Positions 32,445 through 44,000 of a DNA stretch of 64,000 bases are shown here, piece after piece. Every line of letters begins with the position of its first letter. Within the stretch, counting starts at the first letter, position 1. A model generated the notes under the pieces. The model saw only the letters and a program-made list of their open reading frames with translations. It searched no databases and was not told the origin of the DNA. The translations under genes and the position numbers were made by a program. The DNA is from Parachlorella kessleri. Taxonomy: Eukaryota; Chlorophyta; Trebouxiophyceae; Chlorellales; Chlorellaceae. The stretch lies in assembly GCA_001598975.1 (NCBI GenBank), contig BBXU01001780.1, forward strand, positions 21,876-85,875. Direction: 5' to 3'.

Positions 32445-35400
32445 ATGGTCAGCCAGCCCGGCATCAAGGAGCAGGTGCTGCAGTTCCGAATTGCAGAGCT
32501 TCAGGAGACAGCAACCCGCCTGGGGCTGGCCAAAACAGGGAGGAAAGCGGCCCTGCAGCAGCGCATCCTTGCGTACTTTGGCGAAGCGGACCCCACGGCC
32601 GACCGCCGTGCGGTGCCACCGCCGTCACAGCAGTGGAGGCTAGAGACAGCAGGTGAGGCGAGCTGCCAAGTGGCCGTGCCCGGAGTTGCTGGCGCTTGCC
32701 TTGCCTGAGCAGGGTTTCCTATATGCTGGGGGAGTGAAGACCAATCTGCAAGGTCCCTATGATGTCAATTGATGCGACTGGGTGCATGATAGGACGATAG
32801 AGGACACACTGTCAATTTGGAGATAATGTAGAGTCCTGCGAATTGTGGCACTGACTTCTGTTCCTTGCAGCCCGTGTGGTGCGAGACATCTACTGCCGCC
32901 TGAAGGGCCTCCCCAACACTTCCTCCGACCAGTCCACCGCCGAGCAGTTCATGTTTGGCGGCCAGCAGGGCGGGGGCGGCGCAGCAGCAGCGGCGGCGGC
33001 AGCAGCAGCAGCAGCGGCGGGCTTTGTTCCGCACGAGCCTGGAGGTGGCGTGGCTCGCGCCCCCTCACATGCAGCAGCAGCAGCAGCCGCCCAGCCAGCC
33101 TTCGCGCACACAGCACCGGCTCTGGTGTACCCGCCCATCCCCAGCGGCAACGCGCCTGGGGTGCTGCCTGCGGGAGGCGGCGGCGCCCTTGCGCATGGTG
33201 GCGGCGGTGTGGGCGGCGCTGGCGGTGGGCACCAGGGGCGCCTGAACAGCCAGATCCGTTGCATCTGCTCGGTGCTGACGGGGCGGGGGCAGATGCTGCA
33301 GTGCCAGGTAGGCAGGGCAGGCAGGCGCGGTGGCAGGGCGCCGCCGTGGTTGTAGGTGAGAAAGCAATGGTGGCTTGGATAGCGGCAATCTTGGAGCCGT
33401 TGTCCTCTGCATGGTTGCTTTGGGCTGCATGCCCAGGGTGGCAAGTTCTGTATCCTGATTGATAACTGCGGGCCGGCATTTCTGGCACCGCTGAGACCGC
33501 TGGCTGGGCCCGCTGCAGGGTATGTCAAGCCAGGCTGTCGCACTGTGGTGCCAGTAAAAGCTTCCTTCAAGTGCAAGATTAAGGTCCCCGCTTGCGGTGC
33601 AGGACCCTTCCTGCGGCGTGTGGCAGCACAGCGACTGCTTGGGCTACGGCGTAGGCCGTCCACCGCCGCGCCATTTCTACTGTGAGACCTGCAGAGCCAA
33701 GCTGGCCGACCCTTTCTGGGAGCCGGTGGAGCCTCACTTACTCCCGCTCTCGCGCCTGAAGCCCCAGGTAGGGTTGGCAGCCCTGGATTGTCTGGTGTGC
33801 GCTAGCACAAGAAGAAATTAAAGTGAGCATTTGGGGTGTCCCCGAGGATCTCTGCCCTGTGGGTGGCGCTGGTCGGCTTGGCAAGCACTTGCATGCAGCA
33901 GCACTTATGGTCACCTGTGCAGGCCAGCGTGGCCACCAGGGTTTGGGTGCTACCAGGGTGCACATGGTAGGCAGTTATCAACTACGTGCGATCTGGTGCA
34001 TGCTGCTCGGTTGCAGGCTGGGCGGTCGTACCTGACGAGTGCGGGCATGCAGGAAGTGCAGGTGGCGGAGCGGGTGTTCTTTCTCACTCCCCACCATATG
34101 GATGCCCTCACAAGGGACCCTACCAACTACCGACTGCAGGTATGGCCGATGGCCAGCCCAAGTGGGCTGCGTGCGGATGGGGAGCAGCCATGCGACGCGG
34201 TTTGCAGCGGCAGCCTGGCTGCCCTCTGGACTGTCACTCTGATAGCCGCTCCTGTTACCCGGTCTGGTCGGCAGCACCGTGCTGGGCAGTGCGCTGTGTT
34301 CTTGCAGATACCGTAGGGGTAGCACCCACCTGTTGCTGCGGCTACCTGCTAGTGCAGGTGGGGTGCCTAGACGTCCACGACGAGGTGCCCTTCCGGCTGC
34401 ACTGGCCGCGCTATGTGGACCTGCGGGTGAACAACATGCAGTACCGCACCTACATGCGTGCACCCAACATGAAGATGGGCATCAACCAGAGAGACGAGCC
34501 CGCCAGCATCGGTGAGAGAGCCTGAGCCAGCTGGCTATATTGGGCTTCTCTACCAAAGCAAATTGCTGAGGTTGACAGCCAGCGCTGGGGGATTCGGCAG
34601 TGGGAAGGGAGTCGGACTTAAGTATTTGCTGTGATGGTATCGCACAGGCGGCGAGGTACTGCACGGCGGTGTTGTGGTCTGGCCGGCCAGGTGTCTGCTT
34701 TGGTCACAGGGAGGTTGACTTTACTTGGGGTGGCTGACTCGTGGCTGCCGACTGCAAGCTGGAGTCCTTGCAGCCTGCAGCCAGGGTTCCCTGCAGATGT
34801 GGGCGCTGTAATAAGGCTATTGTCAGGAGCAGGCTAGGAGAGTGCTGTGGATTTGTGAGAGGTGCTGCATGGCAAGGATGCCGACCAGCGGAAGGATGCA
34901 TTGTCCCAAAGCCACATGAGCGAGCAGGCAGCATCAGCAGCGGAAATCTTAGGACAGTCATCATGAGACGCTGTGCTGCAGCTGGTTATGCTGACTCGCG
35001 GTCTGTTGGCTCCATTTACAGGCACGCTGTGTGTGCGGGGGCGCAACCAGTTGAACCTGTCTGCACCGGAGGCTGGCATATGGGTGCTGCTGCTGCAGCT
35101 GGCCCGCAAGAGGACCATCAACCAGGTGCGGCATGAAGTCTCTGAGCAGCCATTACCACTCGCTTTACTAAGCCCGGGAGCCCTTGCCTTTTCATGGGCA
35201 CTACAAGGGGTGGCAAGGCCTTGCTTGTTCAAATGCAATTGGTCGTGCCAACCTGCGTTGCTCATTTTAATCAATGTTCAGGTTGTGTGTATCCCACGGC
35301 GGAGTCGGAGCTTGGATTTTTGCGTGTTTTCAGCGGAACTAGGCCTTCTATCGGCATTTGGAGCAGATCTCCTGGTGTCGGCTCCCAGCCTGTCATGAGT

Positions 35401-38400
35401 AAAGATTTGACCACCGGCTCTGCCACCAACAGGTGAAAGCCCACATGGCGGCCCCGGAGAGCCTGGCAGAGGCGGTGGTGCGCGTGCGGCGGCAGGTGTC
35501 TGGGGGCGGCGGCGAGGACGACGAGGAGGATGACGGCATCTTAGTCAGCCACCAGGTTGTGTCCCTCAAGGACCCCATGAGCGGCCTGCTGATGAAGGTG
35601 CGTGTGTGTGCGCATGTGTGTATGTGCGCGCCTCCTGTCTCTCTGACTTCTCAGCGGTGCTGTGTAATGAGAGTATTGCTGCCAGCCTTCCAGTTGGGGT
35701 ATGGAGTCCTCGGGCGTCGGTCATCTGTAATCAACCTCTGGGGTAAACGTGTCCGGCAACAGTAGGTGCAGGCGGCAAGTAGGCACATGTGGTATGGTAG
35801 GCACGCGTGCAGAAGGAAGTGGCAACAGATTGCTTTGCTCAACTGGTTTGCTCCCGCGGCTTCGGCCTCCGCAGATCCCCGCCCGGTTCCGCGACGCCAG
35901 CGGGCTGCAGTGCTTTGACCTGGACACCTTCTTGACCATGGTGGAGAGGAGCCGCAAGTGGCAGGACCCGACCACGCTGCGCAACTCCACGCTGCCGCAG
36001 CTGCAGGTGGGGCACTGTCGTTGTGGGTGGCCTGCCTTTCTCCCTTGCCTCCACCTGTGGTTGTCCTTGGTTGTGTGGCAAAGAGGGCTGCTGAGTGTGC
36101 TGCCTCAAAGAGCCTGCAGGTTGGTATGAGCGTGGAGGAGGGGAGGGGAAGGACACTGGCCGCCCGCCCGCTGTGGCGGGGTGCTGCGACCCCATGGGTG
36201 TCACTAGATAGCCGTGTGCAGCGCAACAGTTTTGCGCGGTGGGATGGATGCGCGCAGACCCCTGCACCCGACTTAGGGACCCAGGGGGAGCCCATCCTCT
36301 TCTAGCCAACACCAAGAGGTTTTTGCTGTTGCTGACACTAAAACATATGACAAAGTGCATGCTGCAGATCGACACCTACACGCTGCGCGTGCTGCAATGC
36401 CTGGCCAAGGCTCCCCATGTGACTGAGGTTGAGCTGTCTGCCGACGGCCACTGGCGGCCGGCGGGCGAGGACGGGCCCTGGTTCAGCATACAGCAGGAGC
36501 CGGCGGCGGTGGCGGCGCAGCTTCGGCCGCCTGTCAGCGTCAAGCCCGACCCAGAAGGTGACCCTTGTGAGACAGCTGGTGGACCAAGTAGGCACAAGTT
36601 GTTTATAGCAATAGTCGGGCAGTGATATGCGGCTAGTCTGCAGGCTGACGGGTGTGCTTAAAAGTTAGTTGGTGGGTCAGTTGTGACTTGTGTTGGCTGG
36701 GTCTCAGGCTGACCAGGCAGGCGGTGCCCAGTGTTGATGTGGGATAGTTGGTGTTGCGTTCTGTTCGTTGGTGTAGCGTTCTATTCCTTGCTTGATGAAT
36801 ATATGTACCAGTCCACCTTCAGTCCACAAGCGAGGTATGCATGTATAGGTGCCATGCACCGTGCTCTGGCAAAGTTATTGCTGGAGTCAGTGTATGGGGT
36901 GTGTGTCTGCAGGTGGGGCAGAGCCTACCGGAGCTACTGGCGATTTGTTGTCGAGCGATGAGGAGGAGGACGAGGAAGCTGAGCTGCGGGCGGCTGCTGC
37001 GGCAGTGCGTGGGCTGTCAGGCCAGGTGCGCCCTTGCCTGCCTTGTGTATGGACGGTTGCATTTGTGGACGTTGCAATAATATGCATAGGGACTATCTTC
37101 ATGTCCCCCTCACTGTTCACTCTCTGACTTGGGCTGTCCCCCAACTGCCCTGCTCTGTCATTTGCACTCCCTCCAATAGATTATGCGGTGTTGTACAGCG
37201 CAAAGTATGGAGGTTTGCAGCTGGCAGCGCATGACATTGTCGGGCGTGGCGTGTGCGTGCTGCTGCACTACATGCGGCTCAATGGTGGGGGAGCGGTGTA
37301 ACAAGGTGGCGATCAGGGAGCAGTGGTGAATTAACAACACTTTGGTGGTAGCCTTGTTGGAGTAGGCCTGCCTGATCGAGGTGTCCTTCTCCCCTTGGGA
37401 CTTCATGTTTGCAGAAGCGGAAGGATCCCGAGCCAGAGGTGATAGACCTGCTTGACTCGTCAGATGAGGAGGCTCCCCCAAAATCACAAGCCCAGCAGCC
37501 CTCACAGCATCAGCAGCGGCCCGGCAGCGCGGCGGGCGTGCAGCGGGCGCCGGCCCACCTGCTGGCGTCACCGCCCCCAGGTGCTGCGGGGGCTGCATGG
37601 TGTTCTTGGTGCTGCAGGGATCGGACAGTAGTCTGCTTTAGTCGAACAGCGTGGGGAACGAACGGTTGCATGGTGTTCTTGGGCTGCGGGGACTGGACAG
37701 CAAACCGGCATACCCGTGAAGGATGAAGGGGCATGCTGTGGGGACTGTCTGCCGCGGTGTTTGCCTGTGCAGCCACCAGTGCACAGGGATTCGGACAGTG
37801 CGCCCGATTTCGGATCTTGCTGACTTTTGTTCGGCATATCTGCAGGCGCGCCCCTTCCTCTGGCCAATGGGAACCAGCACCTACCACCACAGCAGCAGGC
37901 GCAGCAGCAGCTGCAGCAGCCATCACACCCGCTTAGGATACGCCTGCCGATCAGGGTGCCTCCTAGGGTGAGCCAGCCTCCCTCAACACAGCAGCAAGCG
38001 ACACAGCAGCAGCAGGCGACACAGCATGTTGCGCAGCAAGTAGCTCGGCACGCTAGCCAGATGCAAGCTGTTTTGGCCCAGTTTGGCAACGCAAGCAGTA
38101 CTCCTGGGTCGCCTGCTACACACCAGGGGCAGGTTGTGCAGCAGGCAAGCGTGCCGTACAGATCACAGCCCTACGGGGCAGCACAACAGCAGTCGGCGCC
38201 TCTGCAAGCCACCAACATGGCGCACAGTGGGATGGCCGCGGGCGTGCCCATGCAGCAGCAGCAGCAGCAGGCAGTGTACGGGGCAGCGCCCCAGCAGTTG
38301 CAGCAGCAGTTGGGGTATAGAATAGCGCAGCCGCCGCAGCAGCACGTGGCCTATGGGACAGCTGCACAGCCACATGGTCCCCTGTCCCCAACTGCACTAG

Positions 38401-39152
38401 AGCAAGCGCAGCGGGCGCAGCAGCAGGTCCAGCAGATGTTCCAGCAGATCGGTGCCGTGAGGCCTTACGGGGTTGCAAGCCTCCCTGCTCCCCAGGCACC
38501 ACCCTTATTTGTACCGCAGCAGCCAAGTGTGACGGTGGCCCCTGCAACAGCGGCATTCACGCAGCAGCAGCAGCGACAGGTACAACAGCAGCAACCACCA
38601 CAGCGGTTGGGTGCGCTGCCGCATGGCTACCAAGGCGGGTATGGGTATGGACCAGTGCACAATATGCCTCCTGCTGTTCCACCTGGCACATTCCTCCCCG
38701 CCAGTCAGCTGGTGCCGCAGGGCATGGCTGCAACCACCGCCCCGCAGCATCCAGGGCTGGCAGCACGGCAGGCTGCAGCGAGCCAGTGGCGGCCGCTGGT
38801 TCCAGCAGCGCCGAATCCGCTCCCAGCACCGCCCTTAGGCCAGCAGCAGCAAGCCCTGCCGACGGCGCAGCAGCTGTTACCCGACGTGCACCATTCCGCA
38901 AGGCAGCTGCAGGAGCAGCAGGGAGGCGCAGCGCAACATCGCGCGGCTCAGCAGCAGCAGCAGTCGCCAATGGTGCGCCAGCCTGCAGCGCAGCACGCTG
39001 GCCAGCAGCAGTTGCAGCGTGCTCAGCAGCAGGCCCGGTCTGGAACGCCAGGAGCCTCAGAGGAAGCTATGGATACCCTGATGCAGGTGCTGGATCGGGA
39101 AGGAGGGGGGCCTGGGGGGTTTGACTTGGGAGACTACTTGACTGAATACTGA
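32445..39152 (+). CDS. SIZ1/PIAS-type SUMO ligase-like protein with degenerate SP-RING
   Basis: SIZ/PIAS proteins are nuclear SUMO E3 ligases. Exons: 32445-32652, 32871-33307, 33603-33767, 34017-34139, 34358-34511, 35022-35125, 35433-35597, 35875-36006, 36368-36557, 36913-37025, 37415-37580, 37846-39152; 1087 residues, every junction in phase. Order: SAP domain (about 10-45), polyAla/Gly linker, PHD finger (about 198-255; IRCICS, MLQCQ, CGVWQHSDC, FYCETC, all ligands present) running into ADPFW as in plant SIZ1, PINIT region (PHHMD to LARKRTINQ, about 270-397), then the SP-RING block (about 440-520). The block keeps the SIZ1 frame (RVRRQVSGGGGEDD, PMSG, LQCFDLDTF, RSRKWQ, DGHWRP) but replaces the Cys of RCPMSG with Asp and lacks the Cys and His before LQCFD and both Cys after KWQ. 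A SUMO-interacting motif VIDLLDSSDEE lies near 605, then a 430-residue Gln-rich tail. It may be a SUMO-binding scaffold rather than a ligase. Confidence 0.87.
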
Positions 39153-39536
39153 CCCATGCTGATAAAAACCCCCCTGTGGCTACCAGAGGCATCATGACCT
39201 TGACTCAGGATGTCACTCGCACTCTGTGTGCGTGACTGGCTTTGTTTTGGCGATGGTAGAGGAGAGTACGACTTGCTTTCCTTTAAGAGCTGGCCTTGAC
39301 ACTGGTGTAGCTCGTCTGACCCAGGTAACATGAATGACTCCTTACAAAATATGCCTGTACATGTACACTGCAACACTTGAGAAGCGGGTAGAAGTACAAA
39401 TGGAGCATTGGTATATAGCGAAAGGGCCATCCGCCATCTTATCTCCCCAAGGGAAGCTCTCTTGTTGTCCAGGCTTTGCTTGCGGCATGTACCTGCAGCA
39501 AGATCACATGGAAAAGGGATATTTACACATGGAGAC
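39153..39536. other. Convergent 3' flanks of SIZ1-like and NNF1-like genes
   Basis: No coding segment. TTACA at 39523-39527 gives a minus-strand TGTAA 10 bases after the proposed NNF1 stop, and supports that 3' end. Another TTACA lies near 39342. Confidence 0.5.
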
Positions 39537-40829
39537 TCAAGAACGCAGGATGCATGTTAGCTGCCGATAGTCATGGGGGCTGAGAGGGGGCAGCTGCAGT
39601 GTAGGGTTGGGATTGCCCTGATAGCTACTAGCTACATCCCCCTGCAGCTTACGAGAATGCCCGTGGGCCACAATCCTGGTGCGAGTTCTTGACGTCTGCT
39701 GATTTGCAGTGCTACCCCTTGGACCTTGCCTGCTGCCCATGGGGTAAGCCGATCAGCTGTCCGGCCACCTGTCCTCCTCATAGTGCAGCTCTTTCAAGTG
39801 ACAAGTATGACACACTGGTTTGTGTGCACCCCCTGTTCACCTTCTGATTAGCCAACGCAATTGGCCGTGCCTTCTGCAGCACTGCCCGCAGCTGCTGCTG
39901 CCGCCCTTCCAGCTCAGCCTGCAGCTGTGTTTGCCGCTGCCTGGCCTGCACACGAAGGAAGAAAATGTTCTTGAGGACATATATTTGGGTCCTTGATAGC
40001 CTGCGCACTGCACTAGGCTGCTTGGTTTGGACAAAACAGGGCAAGTCTTTGCATGCCGGGTGAAACAACAGCTCTAGTTCCCGAGTAGGAGCTTACCTGA
40101 TAGAGCACCTCTTGCAGCTGCTCCAGCTCCTGGTGCTGCGCTTCTCCTAGTGCCGCCAGCTGCATTGAGTGCGCCTGATGCTGCTGGCTGCAAGCACGTG
40201 ACTGACCCCGGTGAGCTCAGCTTACTCATTCCCTGTTGGGGGTTACGCAGTGCAGCTATCTCTGCAGCCAGCTAGCTGCAGGATGTATGCCTGCCAAATA
40301 CTGTGAAATGAAGTGGAGGAACCGCAAAATCGAGGAGAGAAAGGTACTGAACGGGAGCAGTCCTACGTGACCCAATTCTGCAAAAGCCAAAGAGAAACCT
40401 AGCCTGAAGTGTTTGTACCTGCCACCAAGTGGCGCATCACCGTCGCCTATGCCCTGCTCCTCACACAGCTGCTCCAGTGCATACAGCTTGTCTCGCAGGG
40501 CGTTCTCCTCACAAATCTGCTGGAAATCCGTCTCTGCCAGCACTCTGCCCCTGTGGAGTGCCTGGAAACAGACACGGCATGTTCCACGTTGGTACCTTTG
40601 GCTGCAAGTCACCTCTGGCTGCAAGTCACCAAGATCTGATCGCAGTGTCTGCAACTGCATCCCCTACCTGCTGATACGCGTCATAGACAACTTCTATAAC
40701 CTCCGGTGCCAGGCCAGGAAAGTAGGCAGCGAACTCCTCTAGCTCCACAGGCCGCAGTGCATACTTGGTTGTGCGGTGGAAGGCATCGTTCAGTGCGCGC
40801 AACCTTCTGCCCTGCTGACCTCCTTGCAT
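39537..40829 (-). CDS. NNF1/PMF1-like kinetochore (MIS12 complex) protein
   Basis: NNF1/PMF1 pairs with MIS12 in the four-subunit complex that links centromeric chromatin to NDC80. Exons: 40829-40668, 40561-40419, 40187-40097, 39945-39841, 39695-39537; 219 residues, in phase. The N-terminal helix LNDAFHRTTKYA and the block FAAYFPGL...VIEVVYDAYQ fit the family pattern (helix, FP, then a second helix). Then comes TDFQQICEENALRDKLYALE, close to plant and animal NNF1 (EEFExIxEExxLxxxLxxLD), and a long Gln/Leu-rich coiled coil. The last exon rests only on phase, an AG acceptor and the downstream TGTAA. An in-frame ATG at 40907 would add 26 residues. Such kinetochore proteins diverge fast, so the call rests on pattern, not strong identity. 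Its promoter is shared with RPT2. Confidence 0.55.
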
Positions 40830-41070
40830 CGTGGCCAACGTGCTGTGAGGTTGAAAGCTCTCTACGAAAATGTGCGCTGCGAATAAGCCTTTCGAATGAC
40901 TATGCAAGGTACATGTGCCGTACCAATTAGAAGTGGTTGCACAAATGCCTGCAGTGCATTGAAACCGTGCTTTGCACTTTATTAGAATAAGAAAGTGGTC
41001 TTAAGCCGTGATCCCCGGTCTGACGCCAAGGAGTCATCTGGCTGCGAGACACGCATCAGAAGCCTCCTGA
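40830..41070. promoter_or_regulatory. Bidirectional promoter NNF1-like / RPT2
   Basis: Only 241 bases lie between the two start codons, which point in opposite directions. Both promoters must share this stretch, and it is shorter still (163 bases) if the upstream ATG of the NNF1-like gene is used. No core element was identified. Confidence 0.55.
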
Positions 41071-44000
41071 ATGGGGCAAAACCAGAGCACGCCAGGCGGT
41101 GGGCCCCCTGGCGCGCCTGGGGGCGACAACAAGAAGGATGGGCAGGTACACTGGCTCATGCAGCCATCACAGCGATCTGGGGAAGGAGTAGTACCTCTCC
41201 AGCCTTCCCTGAATTGATCTTGCGCCCTTGGGTAATCTATATGGTGGCCGAGGTCCCGTTATCGGGCCACCAGCAGGCCTTTGCACAGTGCCAACACGGT
41301 CCCCTCACACAGCACACTCCTCACCCGTGCAGCCTAGGGAGGTCGTGGTTTTTGTGGCACCGTCAGAACCCAAGTGCGTGCAGCACAGGGACGTGGGAGG
41401 CACACGAGTTGTGTATGTCAGTGTCTTGAGAGCCCCTGCTCCCGCTGCCCTTGGCGACCTCACCTCCGCCCCCGCAGGAAAAGAAGAAGAAGTACGAGCC
41501 GCCCGCGCCGCCTCCACGGGTGGGCAAGAAGCTTAAGCGCCGCGACCACGCCTCGGCCCTGGGCTCCAAGCTGCCCCTCATCAACCCCACCGCCAAGTGC
41601 AAGCTGCGGCTGCTGAAGCTGGAGCGAGTCAAGGACTGGCTGCTGATGGAGGAGGAGTTTGTGCAGAACCAGGAGCGGCTCAAGCCGCAGGAGGAACGCA
41701 ACCAGGAGGACAGGACCAAGGTGGGTGGGGAAGTCGTCCAGAGAAAGGGGGACTGGGGTGCTCCCGTGTGGGCCAGGCAGCGACTCTGAGTGCAGCAGGA
41801 TCACCACCAGGAGGACAAGTATTTCTTTTGTTATGTGTGTTTGTGTTTGTGTAAAAAGGGGGGGGAGGGGGATCAGAGAGGTTGTTGGGTGGGCCAGGGA
41901 TAGAACTATGTGTGCCTCACTTGTGTCTGAAGCCACAGGCGGGGCACAGCCAGGGCACAGTGGGCGGTGACTGTCGGTGTGGAACGGGCGGACCAACCAG
42001 AGAGCAAGGGGGTGTGGCTGAAGACAGGTTGTGTTCCTTCGAGGTGTAGCAAGGGTGTCTGAAAGCGTGGCATGTGGTTGGAACTGGCTGAGTAGGAGCA
42101 TTTCGTGCATGGCACAGGTGGATGACCTCCGTGGATCCCCCCTCAGTGTCGGGACCCTGGAGGAGCTCATTGATGAGAAGTGAGTGACATCAAGTGTTTG
42201 CATTGTGATTTAATGTAACTTGTGTGATTTAATGTAACTAATGATAAGTGGGTGCTCACTTTTTGATGATGGCGCTAGGGCAGCCGAAGGAATGGTACCA
42301 TTAAGTTCGAGAGCGGTTCGTATTACACAGGGACAGCCTGACATGGTTACGGACGGGCCAGCTTGTGAGGGTAACTCTCCTCCTGCGCCCTGCAGCCATG
42401 CCATCGTGTCATCCACGGTGGGGCCGGAGTATTATGTCACCATCATGTCATTTGTCGACAAGACGCAGCTGGAGCCGGGCTGCAGTGTGCTGCTACACAA
42501 CAAGGTAGGTATGGCGGGCAAGGGTCGCCTGCCAGGGATGGAGTGGCGAGGGGGGTGTGAGCTGTGGCTGCGGGGCTTATTGGGTTTGTGAGATGAGATT
42601 GACACGGCCCTTGAAGATCCCAAGATCCCTCTGGCAGTCGTTTGGACCCTCCTGCAAAGATCACCCTGCCTAGGGGGGATGGCTGATGTCCCTGCTGGTG
42701 GCCCCGTCAGGCCAAGCTGGCGCACCCGCTGCCAAGGTCGCCCCAGCCAGCCTGGAGGCTGGGGGTGTGGGTGGAGGGGTCAGCTGCTGAGGCCCTGCTA
42801 GCAACCTGGGGTGCAGGGCATGCAAGTGGTGGGTATCCTAAGCGACGAGACGGACCCCATGGTGTCGGTCATGAAAGTGGAGAAGGCGCCGCAGGAGTCG
42901 TACGCGGATGTGGGCGGGCTGGAGCAGCAGATACAGGTGGGGCACGTGGACAAGGAAGGCACAATGGGTGGGTGGGTGGGTGGGTAGGTAGGTAGGTAGG
43001 TAGGTAAATAGGCCTTTTGTGGGGACCCACGGCAGCACGGTCAGGTGGCGGTACGCGGTGGGACTAGACTAGGCTAGGTAGGCTAAGTAGGGGGCCAGGG
43101 GCCGGGAGAGGTGGCTGCGGTGCAGCAGTGCAGGGTGGGCCGGCATGGCGTGCTGCTGCTGCTGCTGCTGTGGGGTTGGGTGTGCAGCAAGCCAAAGCGG
43201 CGGCGCTGGGCCGTGGCTTGCTGTGCTACAAGGGCACGATGGGCGGTCTTTGCCCATAGGGCAGGGTGGGCTGGATACTGCTGGTGCGTGTCAAGTTAGT
43301 TACGTCGGGCTGTGCAACCTGTGGCAACACTTTTGGTCCCCCTGAGCTTACATGCAGGGAGCGGGGAGATTTCACCATGATGCATGTGGCATGCCCTACA
43401 CGTAGCCACCCTGCCCTGGCTGTTTCTATGCCATGCTTGCGCTGCATGCCTCACGTGTTAGTCCTGGTTCCGTGAACTGCCTGCGGTTCGCTTGTCCTCT
43501 CCTCGTAGGAGATTAAGGAGGCTGTGGAGCTGCCCCTCACACACCCGGAGCTGTACGAGGACATCGGCATCAAACCACCCAAGGTACGCAGGGCAGCGAG
43601 CGGTGTCCCCTTGAGCTCCTGCATTTTGTGATGCTCTGTGAGGAGTAGTGTGGTCCTTTTGCAGGCGCAGGAGAGGCCCAGGGTTAGCAGATGGGAGTAC
43701 GCAAGACCTAAGCCCTACTTGGCACGCCAGGCACAGGCGCAAGACCTCCCATTCAAGGCATTGTCGCCTTCTTCTGCAGATAGTTCGACACATTGCATGT
43801 TGTCCATGATCCCTTCCACCCATGCTGCATACATGCATGCACCTAGCCTGTTGGTCTCCTCCCCCCCTTTGCTCTCGCCTGCAGGGTGTGATCCTGTATG
43901 GCGAGCCCGGCACTGGCAAGACGCTCCTAGCCAAGGCAGTGGCCAATTCCACGTCCGCCACCTTCCTGCGGGTGGTGGGGTCGGAGCTGATCCAGAAGTA

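Noticed and set aside
42965..43007. G-rich tetranucleotide array in RPT2 intron 5 as a regulatory G-quadruplex
   Set aside because: Simple repeat in the middle of an intron. The G runs are mostly two or three long and there is no other evidence of function, so it is listed only as a repeat.
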